A DNA stretch of 64,000 nucleotides from positions 245,869 to 309,868 of the forward strand of contig NZ_FMUJ01000002.1 in NCBI RefSeq assembly GCF_900100965.1, in the 5' to 3' direction. Origin of the DNA: Variovorax sp. EL159 (GTDB lineage: Bacteria; Pseudomonadota; Gammaproteobacteria; Burkholderiales; Burkholderiaceae_C). The notes beneath the pieces are model-generated. The model saw only the letters and a list, made by a program, of their open reading frames with translations, did no database searches and had not been told where the DNA came from. This document shows, one piece after another, positions 27,325 through 37,163 of this stretch (within the stretch, counting starts at the first letter, position 1; every line of letters begins with the position of its first letter). The position numbers and the translations under genes are program-made.

Positions 27325-27957
27325 ATGATCAAAATTGGAATTGTGGACGACCACGCCATCGTGCGATCGGGCCTCCGGCAGTTCTTCTCCGAGCACGTGG
27401 ACCTGCGCGTGGCGGGTGAGGCAGCCAGTGGCCGCGAGGCCATCGAACTGGTGCGCACCACGGAGCTGGATGTGCTGGTCATGGACCTTTCGATGCCGGG
27501 GCAGAGCGGAATCGACGCGCTGGCCATGATCCGCGCCAAGGCGCCGGATGTCGGCATCCTGATCCTGAGCGGCTACCCGGAAGAGCACTACGCGATGAAC
27601 CTGATCCGTCAGGGTGCAAGCGGCTACCTGAACAAGGAGTGCGATCCGATCGAGATCGTCAATGCCATCCGCACCATCTCGCTGGGCCGCCGCTACATCA
27701 CGCCCGCCGTGGCCGAACTGCTGGCGCGCCAGCTCGACCGCAAGGACGATGCGGCACCGCACGAGCAGCTGTCGGAGCGCGAGTTCCAGGTGTTCCTGAA
27801 GCTGGCCAAGGGCGAGACGGCGGGTGACATCGCCAAGACGCTGTCGCTGTCGGTGAAGACGGTGAGCACGTACCGCACGCGGCTGATGGAAAAGATGAAC
27901 CTCTCGTCCAACAGCGACCTGACGTACTACGCGCTGAAGAACAAGCTGATCGACTGA
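27325..27957 (+). CDS. LuxR/NarL-family response regulator
   Basis: This 210-residue transcription factor has a receiver domain with acidic pocket Asp8-Asp9 and phospho-acceptor Asp54 (VLVMDLSMPG). A LuxR helix-turn-helix follows at about 145-205 (LSEREFQVFLKLAKGETAGDIA and SVKTVSTYRTRLMEKM). It is the expected partner of the divergent CHASE3 kinase. The target genes are unknown. It is convergent with the single-domain receiver downstream, leaving 40 bases between stops. Confidence 0.9.
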   Translation: MIKIGIVDDHAIVRSGLRQFFSEHVDLRVAGEAASGREAIELVRTTELDVLVMDLSMPGQSGIDALAMIRAKAPDVGILILSGYPEEHYAMNLIRQGASGYLNKECDPIEIVNAIRTISLGRRYITPAVAELLARQLDRKDDAAPHEQLSEREFQVFLKLAKGETAGDIAKTLSLSVKTVSTYRTRLMEKMNLSSNSDLTYYALKNKLID

Positions 27958-27997
27958 CCGTTGCATAGGGGTGGAGAAGAGGCCCGGTGCGGCTTCT

Positions 27998-28402
27998 TCA
28001 TCCCGCCTCGGGCGAAGCGCGCAATGCCTTGGCCTGTGCCAGGCAGAACTCGACCAGCGCATCGATCTCGTTCGACTTGTCGAACACTGCATCGACACCG
28101 AACTCGGCGCAACGCCGCCGGATGTCGGGCGTCGCATAGTTGCTGAGCACCACCACCTTCTGGTCCGGCCCGCGCGCCTGGCAGGCCTGCAGGACACCCA
28201 AGCCGCTGCCCTGCTTGAGGAAGAGATCGACGATCGCCAGGTCCCATTCGGCGCCGTGGCCGAGCAGCCATTCGCGCGCGTGGTCTTCGGTTTCGGCGAA
28301 GCCGACGACCGTGGTACAGGTGAGCTCTTCCAGCGTGCCAATGAGGTTTTCGCGGATCGTGAGGTTGTCTTCGACGACGTATGTCTGCAATCTGGAATCC
28401 AT
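27998..28402 (-). CDS. Stand-alone response-regulator receiver protein
   Basis: This 134-residue protein consists only of a receiver domain. Acidic residues Glu11-Asp12, phospho-acceptor Asp59 (LAIVDLFLKQG), Ser87 and Lys109 (VFDKSNE) are all in place, so it should be phosphorylated. There is no DNA-binding or enzymatic output. It may be a phosphate sink or a relay for the neighbouring CHASE3 kinase. The ATG at 28402 has GAGGAAG about a dozen bases upstream. Confidence 0.82.
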   Translation of the reverse strand: MDSRLQTYVVEDNLTIRENLIGTLEELTCTTVVGFAETEDHAREWLLGHGAEWDLAIVDLFLKQGSGLGVLQACQARGPDQKVVVLSNYATPDIRRRCAEFGVDAVFDKSNEIDALVEFCLAQAKALRASPEAG

Positions 28403-28630
28403 GCCGAACCACGCTTCCTCTGACGTTGGCAGGTGCATCCGAAGCGCCCCGCTGAGGGAATGCCTGCACGTGGACATTGAGGCTTTCCCGTCGCGCATCA
28501 TGAAGGGTTCGTGGGCCGAGTGTTGTAGGCGTGTTCCGACGCGCGCCAGCGGGGGCGCATCCGTAGGCGATGCCGCACGGTTCGTGAGGCCCATCGCCGA
28601 CCCGGCACCCGCAACCATTGAGGTATTCAC

Positions 28631-30655
28631 TTGAACATGGCTACGCACATTCTTCGCACCCGGCCGTGGCCGATCTGGCTGAAGCTGCTGGTGTCCCTCG
28701 TGCTGCTGCTCGCCGCCTTGCTGGTCGCGCTGGTCTTCTTTCCGTGGGATGCGCTGCGTGAACCGGTCAACCGCTACGTGAGCGAGAAGACGGGGCGCAA
28801 GTTCGAGATCACGCGACGGCTCGATGTCGACCTGGGCTGGCGCACGGCCACCGTCAAGCTCGACGGCCTGGCGTTCGCCAACCCCGGGTGGGCGCGCGAC
28901 CCCTACCTCGTGAAGGCCGATCGCGCGGAGTTCGACATCCGCATCTGGCCGCTGGTCGCCCGCAAGATCGATATTCCGCGGCTGGCGCTTTTCTCGCCCA
29001 CGGTCGGGCTGCAGATGGAGCAGGACGGGCGCCGCACCTGGGCGCTCGGCAAGGACACCTCCGACTCGGGCACCGTGCCCAGCATCGGGCTCATCCAGGT
29101 CGACACCGGGGCGATCGACTTTCTGGCGAAGCATTTGGGCGTGGACCTGCACGCCGACCTGAGCTACGACTCCAGCCGTGGCGCGCTGCCGCTCAGCTAC
29201 CGCATCAAGGGCCGCTACAAGGGCCAGCCGCTGACGGCCAACGGCCGCACGGGCAACGTGCTGCAGATCAACGCCGCCGGCGCGCCGCCCTTTCCGGTGG
29301 AGATCAACGCCGCGGCCGGGCAGACGCAGCTCAAGGCCAGTGGCACCGTCGCCAAGCTGGCGGGGCTCGATGGCATCGATGCCAAGTTCGAGCTCAAGGG
29401 GCAGACGCTGGGTGCGCTGTTTCCGCTGCTCGGCATCGCGCTGCCGCAGACCTCGCCCTATGCGCTGAGCGGTGACCTGAGCAAGCGCGGCAAGCTCTGG
29501 TCGGTGGCCGGCCTCAAGGGCAAGCTGGGCCTGTCCGACATCGCCGGCGACATGCGCTTCGACCAGGCCGGCAGCCTGCCGCACCTGGCGGGCGACCTGC
29601 GCTCGAAGGTGATGGACATGGACGACCTCGGGCCTCTGATCGGCCTTCCGCCCACGGCACGCACGGCCAACGCGGTGGAGGGCGTGGCGCCCCCGCCGAC
29701 GATCACGCAGGTCAAGCGCCCGGCGGGCGGCAAGGTGCTGCCCACCGCGCCACTCGATTTCGAGCGCCTGCGCGCCATGAACGCCGACGTGAAGTACACG
29801 GCCGAGCGCATCCGCAACGTGCGCGAGATGCCGCTGGACAGCGGCAGCGTGCAGGTGAAGCTGAACGACGGCGTGCTCGCGCTCGACCCGCTCGACTTGG
29901 GCGTGGGCGGCGGCAAGCTGGTGGGGGCCATCCGCATCGATGCGGCGAAGAATCCGGCCGATATCCGCGCCTCGCTCGATCTGCGCGGCATGCAGCTGGC
30001 CCGCCTGTTCCCCAAGCTGGAAACCACGGGCAACAGCGTGGGCCGGCTCGACGGCCGACTCAACCTCTCGGGGCCGGGCAGCTCGGTGGCCAACTGGCTC
30101 GGCGGTGTGTCGGGCGACGTGGCGGTGCTGTCGGGGCGCGGCCAGTTCGGCAACCTGCTGCCCGTGTTCGCGACGCTCGTAGGGGGCGACATCATCAAGT
30201 TCCTGCTGCGTGGCGACCGCAATGTCGAGCTGCGCTGCGCGGCCATCGCCTTCGACGTCAACAAGGGGCTGATGACCGGGCGCACGCTCGTGGTGGACAC
30301 GACCAATGCCGTGTTCACCGCCAGCGGGCAGGCCAACCTGGCCAAGGAGACGCTCGATTTCGTGGTCCATCCGGAGCCCAAGAGCAAGAGCATTCTTTCG
30401 ATCCGCACGCCGCTGGTCGTCAGTGGCACCTTCGGTGACCCGAAGGGCGGCCTCGAGATCGCGCCGCTGGCGGGGCGGGGCCTTGCCGCGCTGGCGCTTG
30501 GCGCTATCAATCCGTTGCTGGCGCTGGCCGCGACCATCGAGACCGGGCCCGGCGAAGACTCGGATTGCAAGGGCGTGCTGGCGGGTGCGAACCGGCCGAC
30601 AGCCGGGGCCGCGGCCAATGGCGCTGCGAGGGCGAAGGGCGCCCGGCAGCCCTGA
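28631..30655 (+). CDS. AsmA family protein
   Basis: This 674-residue envelope protein has a single N-terminal transmembrane segment (LVSLVLLLAALLVALVFFPWD) anchoring a long periplasmic part. The family opening (YVSEKTGRKFEITRRLDVDLGW) and C-terminal AsmA_2 region (LVGAIRIDAAKNPADIRASLDLRG and LNLSGPGSSVANWLGGVSGD) are clear. AsmA-like proteins form bridges for phospholipid transport to the outer membrane. It ends 30 bases before the convergent ThiF-family gene. Confidence 0.9.
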   Translation: MNMATHILRTRPWPIWLKLLVSLVLLLAALLVALVFFPWDALREPVNRYVSEKTGRKFEITRRLDVDLGWRTATVKLDGLAFANPGWARDPYLVKADRAEFDIRIWPLVARKIDIPRLALFSPTVGLQMEQDGRRTWALGKDTSDSGTVPSIGLIQVDTGAIDFLAKHLGVDLHADLSYDSSRGALPLSYRIKGRYKGQPLTANGRTGNVLQINAAGAPPFPVEINAAAGQTQLKASGTVAKLAGLDGIDAKFELKGQTLGALFPLLGIALPQTSPYALSGDLSKRGKLWSVAGLKGKLGLSDIAGDMRFDQAGSLPHLAGDLRSKVMDMDDLGPLIGLPPTARTANAVEGVAPPPTITQVKRPAGGKVLPTAPLDFERLRAMNADVKYTAERIRNVREMPLDSGSVQVKLNDGVLALDPLDLGVGGGKLVGAIRIDAAKNPADIRASLDLRGMQLARLFPKLETTGNSVGRLDGRLNLSGPGSSVANWLGGVSGDVAVLSGRGQFGNLLPVFATLVGGDIIKFLLRGDRNVELRCAAIAFDVNKGLMTGRTLVVDTTNAVFTASGQANLAKETLDFVVHPEPKSKSILSIRTPLVVSGTFGDPKGGLEIAPLAGRGLAALALGAINPLLALAATIETGPGEDSDCKGVLAGANRPTAGAAANGAARAKGARQP

Positions 30656-30685
30656 TGCCGGCCCGCGCCGGCGGGATCGGGAAGA

Positions 30686-31447
30686 TCAGGCGGCGCCGGG
30701 ACGCTGCGCGCAGACGCTGCAGTGCGGGTCACGCGCCACGCGCAGCGTGTCGAACGCCGTGCTGCGGCCATCGAACATCAGCAGCTTGCCCGCCAGCGAC
30801 GGGCCGATGCCGGCGAGCAGCTTGAGCGCTTCGCTGGCCTGCAGCGTGCCGATGGTGCCGACCACGGGGCCGAACACGCCGAGCACCGCACAACGGGTTT
30901 CTTCAAAGGCCGCGTCGGGCGGGAACAGGCAGGCGTAGCAGGGGGAGGCCGCATCGCGTGTGTCGTACACGCTCAACTGGCCGTCGAAGCGGATCGCCGC
31001 GCCCGCCACCAGCGGCTTGGCATGCGCCACGCAGGCGCGGTTGACGGCATGGCGGGTGGCGAAGTTGTCGCAGCAATCGACCACCACGTCGGCCGCCGCC
31101 ACGAGGCGCGACAGCAGCGCCTCATCGGCACGCAGGGCGTGGGTTTCGATGGCGATGTCGGGGTTGATGTCGCGCATGGCCTGCGCGGCCGATTCGACCT
31201 TGGGGCTGCCGACGCGGGCGTTGGTGTGGGCCACCTGCCGCTGCAGGTTGGTGAGGTCGACTTCGTCGTCGTCCACCAGGGTGATGTGGCCGACACCGGC
31301 GGCGGCAAGGTAAAGCGCGACCGGAGAGCCCAGCCCGCCTGCGCCGATCACCAGGGCGCGCCCGGCACTGACGCGCGCTTGCCCGTCGATGCCGAACTCT
31401 TCAAGCAGGATGTGGCGCGAGTAGCGCAGCAGGTCACGATCGTCCAT
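30686..31447 (-). CDS. HesA/MoeB/ThiF family adenylyltransferase
   Basis: This 253-residue E1-like enzyme adenylates the C-terminus of a small sulfur-carrier protein (MoaD or ThiS). The ATP-binding glycine loop GAGGLG is at 35-40, and the DxxNLQRQ block (VDLTNLQRQ) is present. The zinc site comprises Cys170/Cys173 and Cys243/Cys246. Whether it serves molybdopterin or thiamine synthesis cannot be decided from sequence; no moaD or thiS gene is nearby. It is the last gene of gpmA-ctpA-thiF/moeB, a Burkholderiales arrangement. Confidence 0.88.
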   Translation of the reverse strand: MDDRDLLRYSRHILLEEFGIDGQARVSAGRALVIGAGGLGSPVALYLAAAGVGHITLVDDDEVDLTNLQRQVAHTNARVGSPKVESAAQAMRDINPDIAIETHALRADEALLSRLVAAADVVVDCCDNFATRHAVNRACVAHAKPLVAGAAIRFDGQLSVYDTRDAASPCYACLFPPDAAFEETRCAVLGVFGPVVGTIGTLQASEALKLLAGIGPSLAGKLLMFDGRSTAFDTLRVARDPHCSVCAQRPGAA

Positions 31448-31528
31448 GCGCGCTTCGGTTCTCGCGAATGAGGAAGCGAAACCGTCGACGGCGCGAACCG
31501 CACTGTGCGTGCGGCCCGGTCACCGGCT

Positions 31529-32974
31529 TCAGTTTTCCTTCTTCTCTTCCTTGTTGTCGACGATCACCTGCGTCTTGCTGACCAGCACCGGCTGGCCCTT
31601 CAGGCGGTTGAGCGCCTGCACCAGCGGGAAGTCCTTGTCGGTGCCGAATTCGGGCACCTTGCGGTCTTGCGGCGGCTTCTTGGCTTCTTCTTCGAGGCGC
31701 TTGCGTGCCTCGTCGCGGGCCTTCTCGCGTTCCGGGTCCTTGGTCTCGGGGCCCTGGCCGCTGGCCAGGTGCTTTTCGAGGTCGGCCTCGCGCATGCGCA
31801 GGGCGGCGAACGGGCTGCCTTCGGCGCTCTCGTCGACCAGCACGTTGGGCACGATGCCCTTGGCCTGGATCGAGGTGCCGCTCGGCGTGTAGTAGCGCGC
31901 CGTGGTGATCTTCAGGCCGGTGTCCGGGCCGAGCGGGCGCACGGTCTGCACCGAGCCCTTGCCGAAAGTCTGGCTGCCCATGATGGTCGCGCGCTTGTGG
32001 TCCTGCAGCGCGCCGGCCACGATTTCGCTGGCGGAGGCCGAGCCTTCGTTCACCAGCACCACCAGCGGCACGGTCTTCAGGGCCGCAGGCAGGCTGCGCA
32101 GCGGGTCGCTGCCGGAGCGGCGCTGGTAGTACTCGGGAGCCGCCTTGTAGACCGACTTGCTTTCGGCAAGCTGGCCGTCGGTGGTCACCACCGTGACGTT
32201 CTCGGGCAGGAAGGCCGAGGACACGGCCACGGCCGCGTCGAGCAGGCCGCCCGGGTCGTTGCGCAGGTCGAGCACCAGGCCCTTGAGGTTCGGGTCTTCC
32301 TTGTACATCTCGTCGATCTTCTTGACGAAGTCGTCGACGGTGCGTTCCTGGAATTGCGACAGGCGGATCCAGCCGTAGCCGGGTTCCATGATCTTGCCGC
32401 GGACCGATTGCGTGCGGATTTCCTCGCGCGTGATCGTGACCGGGAAGGTGCGGCTCTCGTCCTTGCGGAAGATGGTCAGCAGCACCTTGGTGTTGGCTTC
32501 GCCGCGCATGCGCTTGACCGCCTCGTTCAGCGACAGGCCGCGCACGGCGGTGTCGTCGATCTTGGTGATCAGGTCATTGGGCTTGAGGCCGGCGCGGAAG
32601 GCCGGGGAGCCTTCGATGGGCGAGACAACCTTGATGAGGCCGTCTTCCTGCGAAATCTCGATGCCCACGCCGACGAATCGGCCGGTGGTGCCTTCCCGGA
32701 ATTCCTTGAAGGACTTCTTGTCGAAGTACTGGGAATGCGGGTCGAGCCCGGCGACCATGCCGGAAATTGCATCGGAAATGAGCTTCTTCTCGTCGACCGG
32801 TTCGACGTAGTCGCTCTTGACCATGCCGAAGACGGCAGCGAGCTGCTGCAATTCTTCGAGGGGAAGCGGCGCAAGCGAACCGCGTGCGACCGTCTGCAAC
32901 GAGACGGTGGTCAAGACGCCTGCTACGGCGCCGGCGGCGACCCAGCCGGTGATCTTCAGTTTCTGGCCCATCAT
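31529..32974 (-). CDS. ctpA: C-terminal processing protease (S41 peptidase)
   Basis: This 481-residue periplasmic serine protease has an N-terminal signal or anchor (KLKITGWVAAGAVAGVLTTVSL), a PDZ domain (about 95-185) and an S41 catalytic domain. The Ser-Lys dyad with its helper Gln is visible as Ser314 (GSASASE), Lys339 (TFGKGSVQ) and Gln343, with the spacing of E. coli Prc. The last 90 residues are charged and partly disordered (EKARDEARKRLEEEAKK). The start at 32974 is preceded by AAGGA. It lies 100 bases after gpmA. Confidence 0.92.
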   Translation of the reverse strand: MMGQKLKITGWVAAGAVAGVLTTVSLQTVARGSLAPLPLEELQQLAAVFGMVKSDYVEPVDEKKLISDAISGMVAGLDPHSQYFDKKSFKEFREGTTGRFVGVGIEISQEDGLIKVVSPIEGSPAFRAGLKPNDLITKIDDTAVRGLSLNEAVKRMRGEANTKVLLTIFRKDESRTFPVTITREEIRTQSVRGKIMEPGYGWIRLSQFQERTVDDFVKKIDEMYKEDPNLKGLVLDLRNDPGGLLDAAVAVSSAFLPENVTVVTTDGQLAESKSVYKAAPEYYQRRSGSDPLRSLPAALKTVPLVVLVNEGSASASEIVAGALQDHKRATIMGSQTFGKGSVQTVRPLGPDTGLKITTARYYTPSGTSIQAKGIVPNVLVDESAEGSPFAALRMREADLEKHLASGQGPETKDPEREKARDEARKRLEEEAKKPPQDRKVPEFGTDKDFPLVQALNRLKGQPVLVSKTQVIVDNKEEKKEN

Positions 32975-33074
32975 GAGTGATTGTCCTTGTCGGCGGCTGT
33001 CGAACCAATATACACAGCTTGGAAGCAAATTGTTTGCCGGGGTTCCACGGGGGAAGCGGCACGCGGGGTTTTCT

Positions 33075-33818
33075 TCAGCCTTTGCCTTGCGAGGCCACTG
33101 CGGCGGCGGCCTGTTCGGCTGCGGCGGCGTCGCCGAGGTAGTAGTGCCGCAGGGGCTTGAGGTCGTCGTCGAGCTCGTAGACCAGCGGGATGCCGTTCGG
33201 GATGTTCAGGCCGACGATGGCGTCGTCCGAGATGCCGTCCAGGTATTTCACCAGCGCCCGGATCGAGTTGCCGTGGGCCGCCACCACCAGACGGCGCCCG
33301 GTGCGGATGGCCGGCGCCATCGATTCGTTCCAGAACGGCAGCACGCGCGCCACCGTGTCCTTCAGGCATTCGGTGAGCGGGATCTGCTCGGGCGACAGCT
33401 TGGCGTAGCGCACGTCGCCGCGCTCGCTGCGCGGGTCGTCGGCTTCCAGCGGCGGCGGCGGGGTGCCGTAGCTGCGGCGCCAGACCAGCACCTGCTCGTC
33501 GCCGTACTTCTTGGCGGTTTCGGCCTTGTTCAGGCCCTGCAGGCCGCCGTAGTGGCGCTCGTTCAGGCGCCAGGAGTGCACCACCGGCAGCCAGGTGCGG
33601 TCGAGCTCGTCGAGCGTGTGCCACAGGGTGCGGGTGGCGCGCTTGAGCACGCTGGTGTAGGCGACGTCGAAGTCGTACCCCTCGGCCTTGAGCAGCCGGC
33701 CGGCCTGCTTGGCCTGCGCCACGCCGGTCTCGGTCAGGTCGACGTCCGTCCATCCGGTGAAGCGGTTTTCGAGATTCCAGGTCGATTCGCCGTGACGGAT
33801 CAATACCAGTTTGTGCAT
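33075..33818 (-). CDS. gpmA: 2,3-bisphosphoglycerate-dependent phosphoglycerate mutase
   Basis: This glycolytic enzyme of 247 residues interconverts 3- and 2-phosphoglycerate. The phosphohistidine motif is [10 protein letters not shown] (His9). The second catalytic block [17 protein letters not shown] and the C-terminal [17 protein letters not shown] are intact. The end carries an Ala-rich extension. It is the first gene of a minus-strand unit and is divergent from the rhodanese gene. Confidence 0.95.
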   Translation of the reverse strand: MHKLVLIRHGESTWNLENRFTGWTDVDLTETGVAQAKQAGRLLKAEGYDFDVAYTSVLKRATRTLWHTLDELDRTWLPVVHSWRLNERHYGGLQGLNKAETAKKYGDEQVLVWRRSYGTPPPPLEADDPRSERGDVRYAKLSPEQIPLTECLKDTVARVLPFWNESMAPAIRTGRRLVVAAHGNSIRALVKYLDGISDDAIVGLNIPNGIPLVYELDDDLKPLRHYYLGDAAAAEQAAAAVASQGKG

Positions 33819-33890
33819 GTGGGAGGCCTTTGGCTGCGCTTGCGAAACCTCGCATTCTAAAATCCCCGGTTTGCCATTCAAGGAACCCCC

Positions 33891-34307
33891 GTGAAATTGA
33901 TCGAATTCGTCACCGCGAACTGGATGCTGATCCTGATCGCGCTCAGCTCGGGTGCCATGCTGGCGTGGCCGCTGGTGCGGGGAGCGGGCGGCGGAACGCT
34001 CACGGCCCAGGGCGCCGTGCAGCTCATCAACCGCGAGCGCGCTGTGCTGGTCGACGTGCGCGAACCGGAAGAATTCGCCACCGGCCACATGATCGGCGCG
34101 AAGAACGTCCCCCTGAACCAGCTCGAAGAAAAGCTGGTCGCCACGGTCAAGAACAAGACCGTGCCGCTGCTGCTGGTCTGCGCCACCGGCGCCCGCGCCC
34201 AGCGCGGCGTGGCCATGGCCAAGAAGCTGGGTTACGAGCAGGCTCAAGCCGTGGCCGGCGGGCTCAAGGCCTGGAAAGAGGCTAACCTGCCCGTTGAAAA
34301 GGCCTGA
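33891..34307 (+). CDS. Membrane-anchored rhodanese-like protein
   Basis: This 138-residue protein has an N-terminal hydrophobic anchor ([19 protein letters not shown], about 11-29) and one rhodanese domain. The active-site loop contains Cys97 ([14 protein letters not shown]), and the family phrase [19 protein letters not shown] is present. It likely carries persulfide sulfur. The start is GTG with AAGGAA six bases upstream. It leads the rhodanese-grxC-secB-gpsA set; in E. coli the same YibN-grxC-secB-gpsA order occurs. Confidence 0.88.
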   Translation: MKLIEFVTANWMLILIALSSGAMLAWPLVRGAGGGTLTAQGAVQLINRERAVLVDVREPEEFATGHMIGAKNVPLNQLEEKLVATVKNKTVPLLLVCATGARAQRGVAMAKKLGYEQAQAVAGGLKAWKEANLPVEKA

Positions 34308-34328
34308 AACCTCCCCGAGATACAGCGT

Positions 34329-34589
34329 ATGCAAGCAGTCAAGATGTACACCACCGCCGTTTGCCCCTACTGCACGCGTGCGAAGCAAATCCTCAAGTCC
34401 AAGGGCGTCGAGCAGATCGAAGAGATCCGCATCGACACCGACCCCCAGGCCCGCAACACCATGATGGAGATCACCCAGCGCCGCACGGTGCCGCAGATCT
34501 TCATCGGCGACACCCACGTGGGTGGCTGCGACGACCTGATGGCGCTCGACGGCCGGGGCGGTCTGGTGCCCCTTCTTCAAGGCGCCTGA
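34329..34589 (+). CDS. grxC: Glutaredoxin 3
   Basis: This 86-residue thiol-disulfide oxidoreductase uses glutathione. The active site is CPYC (Cys12 and Cys15). The glutathione-binding TVPQIFIG and the VGGCDDL segment match GrxC. It lies 21 bases after the rhodanese gene and ahead of secB, which fits the conserved proteobacterial cluster linking redox and secretion. Confidence 0.95.
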   Translation: MQAVKMYTTAVCPYCTRAKQILKSKGVEQIEEIRIDTDPQARNTMMEITQRRTVPQIFIGDTHVGGCDDLMALDGRGGLVPLLQGA

Positions 34590-34633
34590 CATGCCGGGCG
34601 GCCGCCGTCACGAAAGTGGTCCGGCGGTAGGGC

Positions 34634-34639
34634 GATAAT
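34634..34639 (+). promoter_or_regulatory. Candidate -10 box (GATAAT) before secB
   Basis: A good -10 hexamer in the 127-base grxC-secB gap; no clear -35 box. It suggests that secB has its own promoter besides read-through. Confidence 0.3.
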
Positions 34640-34716
34640 CCCTTGCTCATTCATCTGCAGCCCGCTGCGGGAACCTCTCCCCGGCGGGCATTGTTTTGAT
34701 CCTCGAAAGTTCAGCC

Positions 34717-35181
34717 ATGGCCGACCAGCAAGCCCAAGATCCCGTTTTCCAGATCCAGCGCGTCTACCTCAAGGACCTGTCGCTCGAACAACCCAATTCG
34801 CCCGCGATCCTGCTGGAGCAGGAACAACCCACCGTCGACATCCAGCTCGGCGTGGACGCCCAGCCCGTGACCGACGGCATCTTCGAGATCACCGTGTCGG
34901 CCACCGTGCAGACCAAGATCGGCGAGAAGACCGTGTTCCTGGTCGAAGCCAAGCAAGCCGGCATCTTTGAAATCCGCAACCTGCCCGAAGAACAGATGGG
35001 CGCGATCCTGGGCATCGCCTGCCCGCAGATCGTCTACCCGTACCTGCGCGGCAACGTCGCCGACGTGATCCAGCGCGGCGGCTTCCCGCCCGTGCACCTC
35101 GCCGAAATCAACTTCCAGGCGATGTACGAGCAGCAGCAGGCACAGGCCGCCGGCCAAGCCTCGCCGACCCTGGCTCAGTAA
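34717..35181 (+). CDS. secB: Protein-export chaperone SecB
   Basis: This 154-residue tetrameric cytosolic chaperone keeps precursor proteins unfolded and delivers them to SecA. Family blocks [43 protein letters not shown] and [25 protein letters not shown] are complete. The C-terminal tail is Gln/Ala-rich. I chose the ATG at 34717 (MADQQAQD) over one at 34696 because most SecB proteins start this way. gpsA begins 25 bases later. Confidence 0.95.
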   Translation: MADQQAQDPVFQIQRVYLKDLSLEQPNSPAILLEQEQPTVDIQLGVDAQPVTDGIFEITVSATVQTKIGEKTVFLVEAKQAGIFEIRNLPEEQMGAILGIACPQIVYPYLRGNVADVIQRGGFPPVHLAEINFQAMYEQQQAQAAGQASPTLAQ

Positions 35182-35206
35182 ACCGGGCACAACGCCGCCA
35201 ACGCCG

Positions 35207-36250
35207 ATGAAGATCTGCGTTCATGGCGCCGGTGCCTGGGGCACGGCAGTCGCCGTCAATGCGGCGGCTCGCCACGAGGTCACGCTCTGGGCGCGCGATG
35301 CGGCCCAGGCCGACGTCATTTCGAAGGCGCGCGAAAACACCCGCTACCTGCCGGGGCTGGCTCTGCCGGCCTCGCTCGCCGTTCGTGCGGGCGACATCCG
35401 TCAGGCGCAGGCCGGCGCCGACCTCGTCATCGTGGCCACGCCCATGGCCGCCCTGCGCGAACAGCTTATCGCACTGCGCGGCACGACCGCGCCGGTGGCG
35501 TGGCTGTGCAAGGGCGTCGAGCCCGCGCTCGACACATCCCCTACATCCTTTGGCCTGCTCGCCCACGAAATATGGGCGCAGGTTGCTCCCGATTTAAGAG
35601 CGGGCGTTCTCAGCGGCCCCAGCTTTGCGCAAGAGGTCGCCGAAGGGCGGCCGACCGCGCTGGTGGCCGCCAGCCCGCATGCGGCGGTGCGCGACGCGCT
35701 GGTCGACGCCTTCCACGGCCCGGCGCTGCGCGTCTACGCCAACGACGACATCGTGGGCGTCGAGGTCGGCGGCGCGGTCAAGAACGTGCTCGCCATTGCC
35801 ACCGGCCTGTGCGACGGCCTGGCGCTGGGGCTCAACGCCCGCGCGGCGCTCATCACGCGCGGCTTGGCCGAAATGACGCGCTTCGGCCTTGCGCTCGGTG
35901 CGCGGGCCGAGACCTTCATGGGCCTCTCGGGCCTCGGCGACCTCGTGCTCACCTCCACCGGCGACCTGTCGCGCAACCGCAAGGTCGGGCTGCTGCTGGC
36001 CCAGGGCCGCACGCTGGCGCAGGCCGTCGATTCGCTCGGCCACGTGGCCGAAGGCGTTTACTGCGCGCGCACCGTGGTGCAACGCGCTCGCGGCCTGGGC
36101 ATCGAAATGCCCATTGCCGAAGGCGTGGTGGCGCTGCTGGACGGCCGCGTGAGCCCGAAGGACGCCGTGGCCGCGCTGACCGGGCGCGACCCGGTGCCCG
36201 AATCGGTCCAGCCCGGCGCAGCCGCGGCGAACCCCCGCCATTCCCCCTGA
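35207..36250 (+). CDS. gpsA: NAD(P)-dependent glycerol-3-phosphate dehydrogenase
   Basis: This 347-residue enzyme reduces dihydroxyacetone phosphate to sn-glycerol-3-phosphate for phospholipid synthesis. The Rossmann motif is [10 protein letters not shown] at the N-terminus. The signature [17 protein letters not shown] and the catalytic lysine block [18 protein letters not shown] follow. About 20 residues at the C-terminus exceed the usual length. A short AT-rich patch near 35590 contains the rare codons TTA and AGA. Confidence 0.95.
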   Translation: MKICVHGAGAWGTAVAVNAAARHEVTLWARDAAQADVISKARENTRYLPGLALPASLAVRAGDIRQAQAGADLVIVATPMAALREQLIALRGTTAPVAWLCKGVEPALDTSPTSFGLLAHEIWAQVAPDLRAGVLSGPSFAQEVAEGRPTALVAASPHAAVRDALVDAFHGPALRVYANDDIVGVEVGGAVKNVLAIATGLCDGLALGLNARAALITRGLAEMTRFGLALGARAETFMGLSGLGDLVLTSTGDLSRNRKVGLLLAQGRTLAQAVDSLGHVAEGVYCARTVVQRARGLGIEMPIAEGVVALLDGRVSPKDAVAALTGRDPVPESVQPGAAAANPRHSP

Positions 36251-36277
36251 CAAGACTGCTGAAGACAAAAAAGAGCC

Positions 36278-37156
36278 ATGAGCCCTCGCTTTGATTTTTC
36301 TGCGTCGGCCGTGGCCGCGCTGGCCCTGGCCGATGCCACGCGTGCATTGCAGGAAGACGTCGCCGACGGCGACCTCACCGCCTCGCTGGTAGCCCCCGAC
36401 CGCCGCGCCCGCGCCCGCGTGCTCGCGCGCGAATCCGCCGTGCTGTGCGGCGCACCCTGGGTCGAGGCCACGTTGCGGCAGCTCGATCCGCAGGCGCGCA
36501 TCACCTGGTTGTGCGGCGAAGGCGAGCGCTGCGCCGCCGACCAGACCGTGCTGGAGATCGAAGGCGCTGCTCGCGCGCTGCTGACGGCCGAGCGCACCTC
36601 GCTCAACTTCCTGCAGTTGCTGAGCGCTGTCGCCACCAAGACCGCCGTGTATGCCGATGCCGTCAAGGGCACCCGGGCCCGCATCGTCGACACCCGCAAG
36701 ACCCTGCCGGGCCTGCGCCTGGCGCAGAAATACGCGGTGCGTACCGGTGGCGGCCTGAACCACCGCATCGGCCTTTACGACGCGGTGCTCATCAAAGAGA
36801 ACCACATCGCCGCAGCCGGCGGCGTGGCCGCAGCCCTGCGCGCGGTGGCGCCAGTGGCCGAACGCGCGGCCTTCGTCGAGGTCGAGGTCGAAACGCTGGA
36901 CCAACTGCGCGAAGCGCTGCAAGCCGGCGCACGCATGGTGCTGCTCGACAACATGGACCTGCCCACGCTGCGCGAGGCGGTTCGCATCAACGACGAAGCG
37001 GGCAATGACCGCAAGGCCGTGCTGGAGATTTCGGGCGGCGTGACACTCGACGGCCTGCGCGCCCTGGCCGAGACCGGCGTTGATCGCATCTCGGTCGGCG
37101 CGTTGACCAAGGATGTGAAAGCCATCGATTTCTCGATGCGCTTCCAGGAAGGCTGA
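36278..37156 (+). CDS. nadC: Nicotinate-nucleotide diphosphorylase (quinolinate phosphoribosyltransferase)
   Basis: This 292-residue enzyme turns quinolinate and PRPP into nicotinate mononucleotide. Conserved blocks include [38 protein letters not shown] (split by substrate-binding residues), [12 protein letters not shown] and the C-terminal [19 protein letters not shown]. It is 28 bases after gpsA and seven bases before nadA, so the three are likely co-transcribed. Confidence 0.95.
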   Translation: MSPRFDFSASAVAALALADATRALQEDVADGDLTASLVAPDRRARARVLARESAVLCGAPWVEATLRQLDPQARITWLCGEGERCAADQTVLEIEGAARALLTAERTSLNFLQLLSAVATKTAVYADAVKGTRARIVDTRKTLPGLRLAQKYAVRTGGGLNHRIGLYDAVLIKENHIAAAGGVAAALRAVAPVAERAAFVEVEVETLDQLREALQAGARMVLLDNMDLPTLREAVRINDEAGNDRKAVLEISGGVTLDGLRALAETGVDRISVGALTKDVKAIDFSMRFQEG

Positions 37157-37163
37157 CCCCCGC

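Noticed and set aside
28403..30370. Extension of the stand-alone receiver to a 790-residue protein
   Set aside because: The extra N-terminal part is antisense to the AsmA gene and lacks any domain; the receiver begins at its own ATG with a ribosome site.
31505..32980. A 491-codon plus-strand open frame opposite ctpA
   Set aside because: Antisense shadow; CtpA has its Ser-Lys-Gln site and signal sequence on the minus strand.
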